From: Atherinomorus stipes
Taxonomy: Eukaryota > Chordata > Actinopteri > Atheriniformes > Atherinidae
DNA length: 64,000 nucleotides
Assembly: GCA_023101725.1 (NCBI GenBank)
Contig: JALJCO010003039.1
Coordinates: 1 to 64,000 of the forward strand
Direction: 5' to 3'
Of the stretch, positions 37,180-49,692 are shown piece after piece. The translations under genes and the position numbers were made by a program. How positions within the stretch are numbered: position 1 is the first letter of the stretch; each line of letters begins with the position of its first letter. Under the pieces are notes generated by a model. That model was not told where the DNA came from, searched no databases, and worked only from the letters and a program-made list of their open reading frames with translations.

Positions 37180-38106
37180 ATTTGGAAGAGTCAAGTACTA
37201 CTGAAAGGGAAGTTGTTGGTGGTCTGCAGAGTTGCAGCAGCTGCCCCTGAAAACAAACGGAAGAAATAAGAGAGACAGTGGGAGGAAGGGGGGGGGCAAA
37301 GGGGAGTCCGGTGGAAGGCGTGCAGGCTCCTCACTTTTGGGGCTTCCCACTTTTTTTGTGTCCTTGTGTTAATCTGTTGAGGGGAAAAAGTGAGGGAGCG
37401 AGAAAGAGAGAGAACTTGGCTGAAGCCCATGGGTTCCCCCTATGCCCTCTCCCACCCCCACCACTTTACTCCGGCCAGCTAAACTTGAAGTTCAACACCC
37501 CCCTGTCCCCTCACCATCACCGCCACCATGGGTCCTCCTCTGTCCTGCTTGCTTGCTCTGTATTCAGCCTAGGTGCTGGAGTGACAACGAGCCATTCATT
37601 GTGGAGGTAGAGCAAAAGGACTGTGGATCTCTCCTGTGTCTTTTTTTAGGGGGGAGGCGGATGGCAGAGGAAAAGGAGGCAGGGATCATACTCCTGCAAT
37701 GAAGAAATGCGACAGAAAAAGGGGGACAGAAAGAGAAAGTAAACAAGGGAGAGGAAAAAGTGAGGGAGGGGTGAGTAAAAAGTAAGAGTGAAGAGGGAGG
37801 GAGGAATGGATGGAGAGGGGAGGCAGAGCTGGGATCACAGAGGGAAGGGAGGGGGTGAGTGAGAGAGAGAGAGATAGAGGAGAGAGTGGGCTACCATGCC
37901 GAATGAGCAAGAGAGGCGGAGAGGAAGCAGAGCTCCATCAGATGAAATGAGGTGAAAGTAATTCAGGCATTAATCAAGCCAGGGCAAAAGGGAGGGTATA
38001 CTGTGTTTTCTCCCCCCTCTTTCGCTGCGGAACTGAAAGGCAAGGTGTGAATGAAGGAGCCCACAGTGGCCGGCAGAGAAGCACCACTGGGTCACAGCAT
38101 CAAATC
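37180..38106 (+). promoter_or_regulatory. Purine-rich region and putative 5' leader of exon 38107
   Basis: Contains a long GA-rich segment on the plus strand (about 37690-37930) and a moderately GC-rich leader running into the ATG at 38107. Frames on either strand here are compositional. The start of transcription is unknown. Confidence 0.35.
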
Positions 38107-38148
38107 ATGTCCGAGTCGAACACCACTGCCGCTTGCACCGCAGACCAG
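38107..38148 (+). CDS. Putative alternative first coding exon, MSESNTTAACTADQ
   Basis: ATG at 38107 has A at -3. Fourteen codons, MSESNTTAACTADQ, end in CAG followed by the donor GTCAGT at 38149. The exon ends in phase 0, like the one at 21271-21300, so the two could be alternative first exons of a single plus-strand gene with a common downstream exon outside the recognised part of the window. I do not recognise the peptide. Its Ser/Thr-rich, low-complexity character is usual for N-termini of nuclear or RNA-binding proteins but does not identify a family. Confidence 0.42.
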
Positions 38149-38993
38149 GTCAGTCCAAGCTGTCATGTTGTTTTCTAATTATTTCATGTTGTTGTTTCTA
38201 CTTGCAAGGAAGCAAAACTGATGCTGATGCTTCTTCTGAATTTGTTGCACCTGACATCAGGAAGCTTGTTTTGTTTTTTTCTGAAGTCGTAGAAAAGAGA
38301 CTCGGAAGAAAGGGGGGAAAAAACAGCGAACAGAATCCCAAGTTCCGGTGAGATGTATATCATCTTTAGATCCTAATTCGGAAGTTGTTAAGGGGGGTGG
38401 GTGGGGGGGGGTTTCTAAGAGCGACTGAGTGAGTGTGTGTTTCTTGGACTATCAAAGCAACGATTGTTTTGCTCGGAGCTGCCTGGACAACGGTACAGGG
38501 TCCTGAAAGAATTGAATTCATCAAGACGAGCTATTGTCTACGCCGCCTTATTTTTCGGTGATCATTCAGGGGGTCGGTGACGACTCAATACCCCCCACGC
38601 CACGTGAGGAGGGGGACACAGCTCTTTAAAAACCCGACCACGTGTGGCGGCCCTGAAAAGTTTTAGAAGTAATTGCAGTGGGAAGTCCGGGCAGTGCTGC
38701 GAGAGATGGGGTTGGTAAGGAAGTGGGCCGGTCTGCCATGTGTTTGAAAGAGAGTGACAGAGGAGGAAAGTAGAAGTGTCCAGAAAAGGATGATATTTAT
38801 GCCCCTTTCCAACCCCCCCTCACCACCTGCCCACCCATCCTCTTCCACAAGCAGCTTTAATTACACACTTTGGCACATACATCCCTCGCTCCGCTGTCCT
38901 TTATTAACCGTCGACTCACTGAAGCAATTAAATCCTCTGATCTGTTCAAGATAAGATATACAGTTATTTCCATTGTAGCAGGTAAAGACAAAA
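38149..38993. other. Intron-like sequence with two E-boxes
   Basis: Contains a GGGTGGGTGGGGGGGGG run (about 38395-38411) and two CACGTG E-boxes at 38601-38606 and 38639-38644 inside a GC-rich segment. No gene is supported. Confidence 0.4.
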
Positions 38994-39020
38994 AGGTGTG
39001 TGTGTGTGTTTGTGTGTGTG
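38994..39020. repeat. (TG)n microsatellite
   Basis: About 27 bp of TG repeat with one interruption. The 184-codon plus-strand frame across it (38870-39424) is not considered coding. Confidence 0.85.
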
Positions 39021-42000
39021 CATCCGACCTTGCTGCCTGCATACGTTGTTTGCCAAGTCCTTGTCTCCTGTTTCCGATTGCAACTGTCAAGGCTGAGTCA
39101 GCTCGCTATAGTTTTCTGGACAGACACACACATAAAAACACACACCTACACGGATGTATACGCAAATGTTTGGTTTTTATGCCCCTCAAACAACAAACAC
39201 AGCAGATGCTTAAATCTCTCACACACAAATCTCAGAAATGGATGGTTGTTGTAGGTGGAGGGTTGAAGTTATTTAGGGCTTCAGATTGTGTGCACGTGGG
39301 AGCATGTAGACCTGCGTGTGTGTTTGTGTGTGTGCGCGCTAATCCAACATATCTGGATGGTTTAGATTTGTTAACAGCCGCGCAGCATATTTCTCCCAAA
39401 GCTTTAACTGACAGCTCTTTCTGAAGTCTTCAGAAGTTGCAAATAGTGCTGCCTGTGCATGCGTGTCCAAATTTTTCTTCATAATTACTGACTCGTCCTC
39501 TTTCTGATCTGCTGTCAAATTACACACTCGCTTCAGTACCAGCGGGCACGCTACAGAGTCGAGTCTTGCTCGTCTAATCACTAAGTGTTCGGACAGTCGT
39601 ATATGACTGCTGTTGTTCAAGTGTATGGGTATTCAGAAAAGTTCAGTCATAAGTATATAGTTTGAGGGTGTGTGTTCTTGCTGTAATCAGTAATAAGAAA
39701 CATATGAACCCTTCCTTATGAGTATATTTTGCAAATATTCCCCTAATAACCTTCAGACCCATCCAAACTGACAATTTTGTCAGCCGTGAGCCGTGTAACT
39801 CTGCCTGCCAGTGGTAAGCGATGTGCACCCTGGTTTCCACTGCAAAGTTTTCATTCTTTTCATTGTATTCTAAATGTGTAGAAAACAGAGAGGTTCATGA
39901 CAGTATGCAGACACATATGTTTGGACTCTATTCATTTGATACCTTATACAAACCATATTTCATGACCACCTGTTCTTTTCAGACAGGGTCTCTTCTTCAA
40001 GATATTTGAAGCACCTGGTGTCCAGCGGCTCTTGTGTGCCTGAAACAATAGTAATATCCTCATGTCCTCCTGATTTTCATTGATCAAGACACTTCTTTAT
40101 TTTGCAGGAGGGCCTGTTTGTTACTGGGATGTAAATTGCCTTTTGAATTGGTAGTGTCTGCTAAACCCTTCTCTACTATGGTTAAATTTGTTGGATGGAT
40201 GCGCCTCAGCTGGACCTAAAAGCATCTATTTTATACAAAGGTTAAGTTGAAACACAGTTAAAAGTTTGAGTAATCTCAGATTCTGTAGATAATGTTGATG
40301 TCACGGAGCTGAGAGAACATAGCTAAACTGGGGTTGCCTTGAAAGCTAAAGTTGGACCAGTTTTTGAATGAGGTTGAATCGTCTCCTTTGGTGTCACATA
40401 GTCAGAAATATCTCCACAACTCTGGAAAAACCGTATTATTTTGGCAAAATCTGATATTCTGAGCTATGTTCTTGGAAAACAACTAGATTTGTTGGTATTT
40501 CTGTAAACCAGTAAGAATTGTCGTGGGTGGCACAAAGCCACTAAGGGTGCAATTAAAGAGCGCTTGTAAAATGTTGTCAAGTGGAAACATGTCATAGTGG
40601 ATTTAAATGGTAAGCAAGCAGGAGCATTTCCAGCCTGTAGGTTGCGGCTCGGATGTTTGCTGATTTTAAAAATGAAAGCATGCAGGTTTTTACAGACTGC
40701 TCCTTAAACTAAGCATTAAATCTTATTCTATGAGGTTTTTCTTGCCATTTTTCTGCTGTTTTTGGAACATAGTCTTCAATTGCTGCTCCCCTTTGACTTG
40801 GCTGAAGAAGAAAGGGGAAAAATTTAAAGCTATACTGTCAATATTATTGTGCAAAATTTTATTTTACTCTGGTGATGGACATAATAAGGAGAAACATCTT
40901 GCGATATCTGTATTATTGAGTCAGATCGAGCTGATTGCCTGTTCTCATGCACTAATTTTTTTTGCTAGGGAGGGGAATGATCCAACTCAAGATTGACGTC
41001 ATAAAGTTAGTCTTAAATGACTTCTGAGACATTAAATAAAGGTTTGACATCATTCCACAAGTATTGACAGAGTATTTCTAAAAGCTCTTAATCAACATAT
41101 AATTGTGAAGTCAACAGAACTTCCGACAATATCGTATTTCATCCTTTGCTACAGGTTGACAGGGAGGTTATGATACTAAGACATAAAGTCTGATATGGTT
41201 CTTCAAGAGAGTTGTTTTTAGCACATTTTGAATGACAACTCTTTCACTAGCTTTAAAAACATCCTAAATCACCCAGTTTCTTCTCTCAGAAGTAGTTTGG
41301 CTGCTCAGCTTTGATCAAAACCTTGTTTTTCCCCATTTCCTTTGTCATTACATGGCCCACGTCTTTTCCTCACAGCAGTAAAATGACCCTTCCATGTTGG
41401 GACAATCGTCTGAGGTCATGTGTGTGATGTCAAGGCATGCTTGGATAGTAATTGGAATAATAAGAAGTTCAGATGGATACGGTAATTGCAAAGTGAACAC
41501 TGATGATTGGCTCTGACATCCTTTTACAAAGAGAGAAGATTAGATGACACCATATCCATACCCAGACAAAAGCTCTGATTGCCCTGTCATTACTCTGACT
41601 TCATGCGATCTCAGCAAATTTATCCAGTCAGTCATTGTTTTACTGGCTACATAGAGTCGTTGGGAGCAGGTTATTTCTGTGGACCCTTCATTTCTGATTA
41701 TGATACTTCAGATATAAGAAAACAACCAGCTTCAATAGCTAACCCAAATGATTGTTATGTTTAAAACCAGATTTTCTGGATCACAGGGTGTCAAGGAACC
41801 CTGTTGTAAAGTACAACTCTTTCCACCATATAGACGTTCATCCAGAGATTTGCTGCACTCCCAACACCTACCTGTCTATCTATAGCTGTGCACTGATATA
41901 AATTTATCCCGTCTGGCCTTCAGGTTGCCATAGTTTCAGTGAAGAACTATATAAGTTGTCCCCAAATAATTCTTTTTAGTTTAAACATCCTAAACATCCT

Positions 42001-43415
42001 AAGCTGGGGAACTTATTGAAATGGAATTGACTGTGAAACATCCATGGACGTTACACAAAAGGTGGAGGTGGCTGCAGATATACAGTTCAGTACATTACAT
42101 CTGGCGCTGGAAGCCAGCAGAGCCCCCCTTCCCACAGACGCTCACACACAACACCCATCTGGGGGCAGGTGTTGCAGTTTATGGAGCGGAAGTGCAAAGT
42201 AGCTGTGTTTACTTGCTGCGCCAAGGTTTAGTAAGCAAGGGAACAAACACATGTGGAAAAGAGACAGAAATAGATTTAGAAAGTGTGTGTTAATGTGTGA
42301 GCATGCATATTTGTGCCTCTTGTCCATCTCCCTGTGGTGGCTCCAACCTTCGGTCTGCTTCTGACTTCACTAAGTTTGGCTTCCGGGCTCACAGCTGCCT
42401 TACCAAAACATTCACTTATATGACACAACACACAGTAAACCGATGACAAGTGCATTGTGTGGATAAACAAAAGAATTAAGGATGGATGCTAAGTGAGTAG
42501 AGAGATCAACTGTTAAGCTTGGTAACAGAAGAGCTGGAATGCTGATGAAAATGATGGAGGAGTGGAGCTTCTCCACATAAATCTTTGGGGTTAACAAAAC
42601 AGGTTTGGTTTTAGATTTAGTTTCAGTCTTTTAGCAGTTTTTACATCTCTATTAAGGAGCTGAATCCCCCACCTGGATTTCAATAGGGCGCTGGTAGTGC
42701 TTAATCTTTAAAGTGAATCTTACAGTTTCTTTTACAGTTCAGCTACTCACTGTCTATTTTTATACAGAATATTGATGTTGCAACAGGGTCCATGTAACAG
42801 TCTGACATTAAAATGATGGGCTAGAAAAGTCCATTACATATTTTTCTTTACTCAATATGGAAGTTTTTAAGGTTAAAGTTGTTTTAGATGGAGAGAAATG
42901 GCTTTTGTGCTGGCTCCATGATAGATATTAGCTTAGTTCACCATTCAAGGACTCCTTTCAGATTCACCAAACTGAAGAAGCTACATACAACTTCACTCAA
43001 TGAAAAAACAAACAAACAACTAAATAGGCCTTTAAAGATTTTATGTTCTTGTTAATTTTATCCTAAAAAGTTCATCTTCAGTATTCTTTCATCAACTCGC
43101 ATAGCATAGCAAAAGCTCGCCATTTCATCAGCAATTTGTTATTGTGGTTTGAAGAATGCAACAATATAACAGGACTAGAAATGAAACCCAACATGGTACA
43201 CACAGCTTATTGGTAAGCTTTACCTCGGACATCGAAATTCACTAATTGCAGCTGAAGTGTTGTTAGAAGTATGTCGGTGTACTGTATTTATCCTTATGCT
43301 GGTTTATACAGAGAACTTTAGATCTTTGCTAAGTAAGCCCCCTTTACTTATTTCAGAGAATATATTCTGAAAGTAAAGGTGTTTACTTCTTTGTCTCTCC
43401 AATGCTCCTGTAACT
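39021..43415. other. Repeat-poor intron-like stretch, no gene recognised
   Basis: No recognisable mobile element, RNA gene or coding exon. Only short random frames. Confidence 0.4.
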
Positions 43416-43613
43416 CAGTGTTTCTCAATCCTCATTGCCACACGTTTGAGATGTTTCTGTTTTAACACACCTGGTTAAAATAGATGGCTCGTTAGCAGGC
43501 TTGCAGAGAACTTAATGAGGGTGTCCAGTAATCTGAATCAGGTGTGTATGAGTGGGAAAACATCTAGAATGTGCAGGGCAGTGGATCCTGAGGAGCAGAA
43601 TTAGGAAAAGCTG
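43416..43613. mobile_element. hAT-type MITE with 8-bp target duplication
   Basis: Starts CAGTGTTTCTCAATCCTC and ends CAGAATTAGGAAAAGCTG, degraded inverted termini of a well-known fish hAT MITE. Internal AACACACCTGGTTAAAAT and ATCAGGTGTGTATGAG mirror each other. Flanks CTGTAACT (43408-43415) and CTGTAACC (43614-43621) form a 7/8 target duplication as expected for hAT. Confidence 0.85.
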
Positions 43614-43632
43614 CTGTAACCCACTAGCAGCC

Positions 43633-43740
43633 AGTTCAGGGTGTTCCCCGCCTTTTGCCATAACAGCTGGCGAAGGCTCCAGCCGACCACCGCTCTGAAT
43701 CGGGATGAACTGGAGGATGGATAGATCCATGGATGGATGG
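43633..43740 (+). mobile_element. SINE 3'-end fragment with ATGG tail
   Basis: CAGGGTGTTCCCCGCC, AACAGCTGGCGAAGGCTCCAG and GGATGGATAGATCCATGGAT correspond to the 3' part of the SINE family at 473-855, in opposite orientation, with its typical GGATGG tail. Confidence 0.65.
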
Positions 43741-45551
43741 TTCAAAGCAACCAAATAACTGAAATAAGAAACTGAAGAGGTCATTTTCAGAATGTGTTTC
43801 ATACCTCAGAGATGCTAAAAATGTCAGGGTTTCAGACAACAGCTGGCAGCAGCAGGGAAAACAGAGACAGACTTTGACTTGGGTTAAGGGGTCAGACCTT
43901 GACGTCAATCAAAACTAAGTTTCTTAATGTGTTTAACCACCTTTCGGTGATGTTTGTTTTTTCCCCCATTTTGCAAACCCTTCACAGTAAGCTACAAGTA
44001 TTTAATTGTAATGTATAGTAGAAAACAGTTTGGATCTCAAGATTTTAGCACTTGTCAAAACTGCCACAAAGCAGTGAAAAAATTTAGGCAAACCACACAT
44101 AAGCTAAACTTATAGCCGCTTTGCTTACAAGCCCCACAAGCTCATTGATTATCACTTTGCAATAATTAAAAATGTTAAGGGTTGTATTTGATCGCTTGGT
44201 TCATATGCTTCGTGATGTTTTACTCTGTTTTTTGGGGGCTGCGAGTAAAACACATGTGAAGGTCATAGTGTGGTCAGTCACCCTGCTTGAGTTTCCCTCC
44301 TCAGGCAGAAACACTGTTAAGGAATGCTGGGGTCATGGAAAGGGTGAACAGCCCAAAGCCTACAGTGGCAAAGGGCAGCATTTTCTGTTCTTGAGTGTTT
44401 GGCAACTGGATTTTTGATTGACATGGATATATTCCAACATTACTAATTGTAACTGTGAGTAAGCCTTTATAGTCCTGATTTGAACTAATTAATAGAAGTA
44501 AATAAATAAAAACATACATGCAGGCAGAAGGAGCTGAATTGCTTTTAGGAGCCCTTGACCTTTGACCGTACTGCTGAGTCTACCCACTAATTCTGGTTCC
44601 TGGAACTCTTCATTACAAACCAGAACTAACTGGTGCATTGTGTTGAGTTCAAATTTGCCTTTCTGTGTGAAAGTGGCAGTAAGCCACTTCACATTCAGGC
44701 TTGTAAGGTGCTACGCCGCAAGCCTAATACTGTGGGAAATTAGTCTGAGGGTCATTTTCACCCCTCATGCTTTCCTGAAATGAATTCCAGCTTTTAAAGC
44801 TACAGATCGTTGAGGTTATTTTGGACTAGAATTTTTTTCACTTGCAAACTTCTTCAGTACGCTACAGATATTATTGTGTGTCATTTGAAGACACCCATCT
44901 ATGCTGTGATTGCTGTTGCATAACATTTACTGTTGTGATATGCAGTTAATCCCCTCTTTGTTGTAAATCTTATATTTATTTAGGTTGCTATGGGTGAGGT
45001 GACACCTCTATAGGATGTTGGAGCAAGCTAAATAGATTTATTCAGCATTTCTTGCCTGTGTAATTGTATCGAAACCCCATTCAGCTGTATTATCTTTAAC
45101 CAATTACTAAGCTCAAAATATGAGCTCTGTTTAAAGATGGATGATACACTAACACCGCCACCCCTTCCAGAATAATAAAATTAAAATATCTCAGTCACGC
45201 ACATTATCATCCTTCAAGGAATCTGGCAATAAATGCAGCTTATGTCCTAGCATCCATCCTCACGCACAGTCAATGGTTTAATCAAAAAAGAAAAGCAGTA
45301 GCTGTGGAATGTGCAACAAGCGTCTTTACCTCAAAGAATGGGGGGGGGGGGGGGTGACGGACGACAATAGATGGTTTTCTTTGCTGGGAGTCAGCCTCAA
45401 GCCTCATTTATGCTACTTTTGCATATGTAAATAGATAAGTACAATTTAGAGGCTGTCAAAAGTCATGCCCACATACTCCCTTTTAATCCTACATTAGCAT
45501 GGCTGTAGGGCAGTACATCCACTAGGAGACAGTGCAGAGTTCAGAGTTACG
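43741..45551. other. No gene recognised
   Basis: Repeat-poor. The block 44990-45240 is AT-rich and repeat-free and could be regulatory. A (G)n run of about 13 lies at 45341-45353. Confidence 0.35.
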
Positions 45552-46544
45552 GTCTGTCTTAATCTGCACACTTGAGCACTTCAAACACTGTTTTTGAGTG
45601 TGTTGTGCATTCATGTTGTCATTTAAGCAAAAATTCAGTGCACTGAAAGTACCAGGATGTTGCCCTAAGAATGGCCAAAAATGAAGTGCAAAACGAAGCA
45701 CACTACTCGCACTAAACGGATACCATCTTGCTGACGTAGAGGAAGAGGCGGGACTTCCACACTGCTTTCAGAGCTGAGTAATGGCGGTGAACAAAGCGGT
45801 GGCGACCCCTGCTGCATCAGAGGCGGTAATATACTGATTTAAGTAACGTTTATGAAATGATTTAGACATAATTCCGAATGTATATTGTGGCATGCTACCA
45901 AGCTGTTCACTCCCTGATGACAGTTATGATCTGGTCGTGTGTTTGAGGCTGCGGTCATACCGGCTCAGTAGAGTTAGCACATGTTAGCAGTAGGGCTGGA
46001 CAATTAATCGAATTTTAATCGTGATTTCAATTTTGCCTTTTCACAATCACAAAAACACTGTAATCGAAGAAAAACAATTAATCCTGAATTGAACAGACTG
46101 GTGGAGTTACAGGAAGCAAACTGCAGTGAGTATAGAACAGGAATGTATGTAGACTTAGTATTCATTTTTTATTGCTATTATTTTATTGAATAGTATTATT
46201 ATTTTACTCCTTTACTTGTTTCTAATTTATTTTCGGTTTAATTTTTTTAAGTCATATTTCAAGTTGAGTTTTGTGGTTCAATAAACACTTTTTTATAAAA
46301 TCAATGAATAATCGTGTATATTAATCGTGATTTCAATATCAGTCAAAATAATCGTGATTATAATTTTTTCCATAATCGTCCAGCCCTAGTTAGCAGGCAA
46401 TGCTAGTCCTTCACTTCCTGTAAGTGCAGTGCTCTGTTTGGGTCATCATTTAGTGAAAATAGTGTGCACTACAGACGAAGTACACAGTGTGCACTACGCA
46501 CTGAATTCCAGGGCACTCGGGCAAGTGTGCGGTTTGAGACAGGC
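45552..46544. mobile_element. MITE with GCACACTTG termini, host of a nested hAT
   Basis: The left GTCTGTCTTAATCTGCACACTTGAG is mirrored by CGGGCAAGTGTGCGGTTTGAGACAGGC at 46519-46544. Subterminal AGTGCACT/GTGCACTAC motifs recur at both ends. The hAT element at 45991-46388 interrupts it. Target duplication and family are not determined. Confidence 0.6.
45991..46388. mobile_element. hAT-type MITE with perfect 8-bp target duplication
   Basis: Termini TAGGGCTGGACAATTAATCG and ATAATCGTCCAGCCCTA are inverted. The flanks are identical 8-mers GTTAGCAG at 45983-45990 and 46389-46396. Interior motifs (AATCGTGATTTCAAT, repeated and inverted) match the fish family beginning TAGGGCTGGACGATTAAT. Insertion is recent relative to the surrounding MITE. 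Confidence 0.92.
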
Positions 46545-49205
46545 TCTAGTCTCTTAGTTCTGACATCAGTTTCAGACAACAGCAAACATTTCAATTGTGC
46601 AGGAGATCATGCTCTGTGTGGTGATTAAACACATCACAGCTTCTTTTTTATTGTCTGTTTTATTGGGTGGTCATGAGCTAAACTGTGCAACTCTGCCCCC
46701 GTGGTTTCTGGTGGTACTGCTCTTTTTACTACATCTGGGTATGCATCCACATACAGTAGAGCATAAATGAGGCTTTACACAGTGAGATTAAACAATAATT
46801 CTTGATTACAAGGATAAAACATTAAAAGAAATTCAAGTTAATTATTTCTTAGTCTTTGTTTTGTGCCATATGAGTTGTGGCTTGCTGGATTTCATAATCA
46901 ACCTTTATGAGATCGTCACTATATGGAGGTGATGGTAGATTTTTATGGAGAATGAGCAGCACAGAGATGAACATAAATGTTTAACTCTTTAATCGTTAGT
47001 GGCCATGGGTCAGCTACAGAGTTGAGGCCTTTATACACCTTTACACACATACTTTACACACCTAATATTTAGTCTGAAACATTCGCATGGGAATGTTTTT
47101 AATCAAATTAATGTCAGGTCAATAAGAACATTCACATTAGTGACGTCCGCCCCCCCCTCCCTGTCTGATTCAGCTGCGTGTATGAAGCTAGTAGTAACTT
47201 CTGTGCAGTCAGGTCTGGGTTTTCAAACAAATGGATTTAAAAGAAAACTTCTGCAGTAACACTGAGGGAGGCGACCACAACCTTGTCATTACCTGTAAGT
47301 TTATTTATTTTCTAAATGCTGTCTTGTCTGATAAACGTAGCTCACTGTCTGAGGTGCCCATGTCGCTAGCAGTTAGCCTTTAGCAAAGTCCGACCGCAGC
47401 TTGACCTAGACTCTCCAAATAAGGTCATAGCCAAATAAAGGTGTAGCCAATCAAAATGAAGTCAACGTGGTCTCCGGGTAAAGCTCCATATCATCACCGG
47501 ACCCAACTGTATTACTGAGGAAGTGAGTATTGTTTTGCGTTTCAAAACAATACTCCGCTGTTTTGAAGTATTTACATATGCAGTAATGTCAACAACCTAA
47601 ACTAGTTTTTACCGATATGTCATCACTCCTTTAAGAAAAAGAAAAAAATGACAGACGTGTTGCTTTGTCGTTACGACTGTATCATCATGGCCAAGCGTGT
47701 TAAGGCGTGTCCATCTTTGTGTGACAGCACTCTTGTTTGACAAGTGGGAAAAGAATTGCTGCTGAACAAGTTCCAGTGTTTCCCTACAACTTTTTGTTAC
47801 CATTTGAGGTTATTACAGGTGATATTTAAAAAATCTGGATTTGGCATTTTCACAGTGTGATGAGCTGTTTTCAGCATATAGAAGTTTACTTTGCACCCCC
47901 ACCTCTCCCCCCGTCATTGCACTCTGCATGTTGTGTTCAAGTTCCTCTGGAAAAATAAATGCGAGTTTGTTCTAGCATCTTCACAATTTCGCCTCGGACT
48001 AGGTGTGTAGACAAAGACGTTGATATTTCTCCTCAGAATTATTCGGAATTTGGTGCTGTTTGTTAGCATCGGTCCTGGTGAGAAAAGGCCTTTAGCCATA
48101 TTAGCAACTGCTAGCAGAGTGAAAAGCTAAGCTTTGTTATTCAGTAGAGTTTGGGTAAATGTGTCAAATCCTATTTGACCTGGCAAGATTGATCTTTTAT
48201 TAACAGTTCATATTTTATATTCACATCTTCAACTCCCACACAAATCAGTCAGTAGTGTAAGGGCCGGGTTATTCTTGCTGTTCGGTACATTTGTGTAAAT
48301 AGTTGCTGCAGCATGTGAGGAGCACGGGGCGGCTGAAACGCTGAAGTCTCTGCTAAGAGGACTGTGCAGCACTTTGACTGAAAGGCCAATCTGCCTGTCA
48401 CAGCGTGTGCATTTCCGGAAACAACAGTTTACCAAACTGTTGCTAACTGTTGCAGCACAAGTGTTTGTCACCGTGCAACAGGGAGGAAACAGCCTAATAA
48501 AGACGCTGGTAGCTGTGGACAAAGTCCGAGCAGCACTCTTCAAAACAACTCGCCGTTGTGTTCATGCTCTGACCTCATGTTCACGCTTTTCTACGCATGA
48601 GCACCTCTATCGTTTAAAGCAACATTTACCCATCTTGTATTTCAGAAAGCACAGCAAGATTATTTTAATATAAACAGTCCCGCCTCACTCCTAAGACACA
48701 CCCCCTCATTCCCTCTGCCTCCCAATGCAGAACCAAAGGTCTGACAGGCAGGTCCCTTGGACAATCCTAGGGGTGCACCCCACTTCAAGGATTAGTTGGA
48801 GTTTTCATTGAATATTTAGAGATTGGAATAATATTTTATTTTGATTAATGGTGGGTCTGTGTTGTTTTTTAGAGTTCCATTACCTCATTCATAGCATTTT
48901 ACACTGTTAAAAAAATTGCGTAAGAATGCAACATCGGTAGGGGTTGCTTTAAGTCAATGTTGCACCATGTGCACACGACACGTTACCTTATGTCAACATG
49001 AGGGTACGCATGTTGAAATGAACGTTAGGAACCTGTGGCAGCCATAAGGCGTACACAGACACATCGCCAACAGCACGTACCAGTATTACCCTGCCCTGAA
49101 GAGATGGATGAGCCAATGAGCAAACAAGCTAACATACCATTAGCTTAACAGTCAAACTGATTACTTTGATCCTTATGCAGTGAAGTGAAAGCTTCATTTT
49201 TGTAT
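46545..49205. other. No gene supported
   Basis: Unique-looking sequence. One ATG-to-donor segment is listed separately at 47231. A 99-codon plus frame (48374-48673) and a 104-codon minus frame (48229-48543) overlap each other and show no domain. Confidence 0.35.
47231..47294 (+). other. Exon-like ATG-to-donor segment
   Basis: ATG at 47231 opens 21 codons (MDLKENFCSNTEGG...) followed by ACCT and the consensus donor GTAAGT at 47295, ending in phase 1. The initiation context is weak (C at -3). The following GCTAGCAGTTAGC-like text is common in 5' regions of fish DNA transposons, so it may be a mobile-element leader rather than a host exon. Confidence 0.2.
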
Positions 49206-49692
49206 TTAAAGGGACTAGAGGCAGGAATTTTTTGAAAAAACAACAAACATGCATGTCCATTTTTTAAATACTAATGGGTGATAAGGCGCTAAATACCAAA
49301 AATAATGTTTCCACCCACGTTTCTCTCCGTTGCCTTGAACAGGCTGTGTGCTGCAAAATGCGCTGCAATTCGGTGTCCGAATTTCCCGTGCTGCCCTGCG
49401 AACGTGACATCAAATGACGCTACATCCGCAGTTTTGATACAGGAAGAAGACAGTCGCGGTGAATTCAAACACTGTAAGCGATAGTTATGGATTATTCTGC
49501 CGTCAGCAAACGATCCAGATCAACTGAAAGACACTAAAAAGTGTAACTACGGAGAAAAAGGTGAGTAAACAACATTATAGCTTCAGTTTGTGCACGCTCC
49601 CATGACGGCTTGGCTCGGGGCTGCAGTTACCTGAAGCGCCAGTCGCGGTAGTCACGAGTTTCGTTTCTTAATCTTGCCTCAAGTCCCTTTAA
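49206..49692. mobile_element. TTAA-flanked MITE 2
   Basis: Bounded by TTAA at 49206-49209 and 49689-49692. Inverted ends AAGGGACTAGAGGCAGGA and, at the right, TCTTGCCTCAAGTCCCTT. Inside, ATG 49489 opens a short frame (MDYSAVSKRSRSTERH, then stop) followed by GTGAGT-type text, suggesting the 5' leader of a parent transposon. Non-autonomous at 487 bp; piggyBac- or Kolobok-like by target. Confidence 0.75.

Noticed and set aside
37690..37910. Minus-strand Ser/Leu/Pro-rich frame of 74 codons
   Set aside because: Antisense of a GA-rich tract; low-complexity translation only.
38870..39424. Plus-strand frame of 184 codons
   Set aside because: Runs through a TG microsatellite (Val-Cys repeats) and has no family resemblance.
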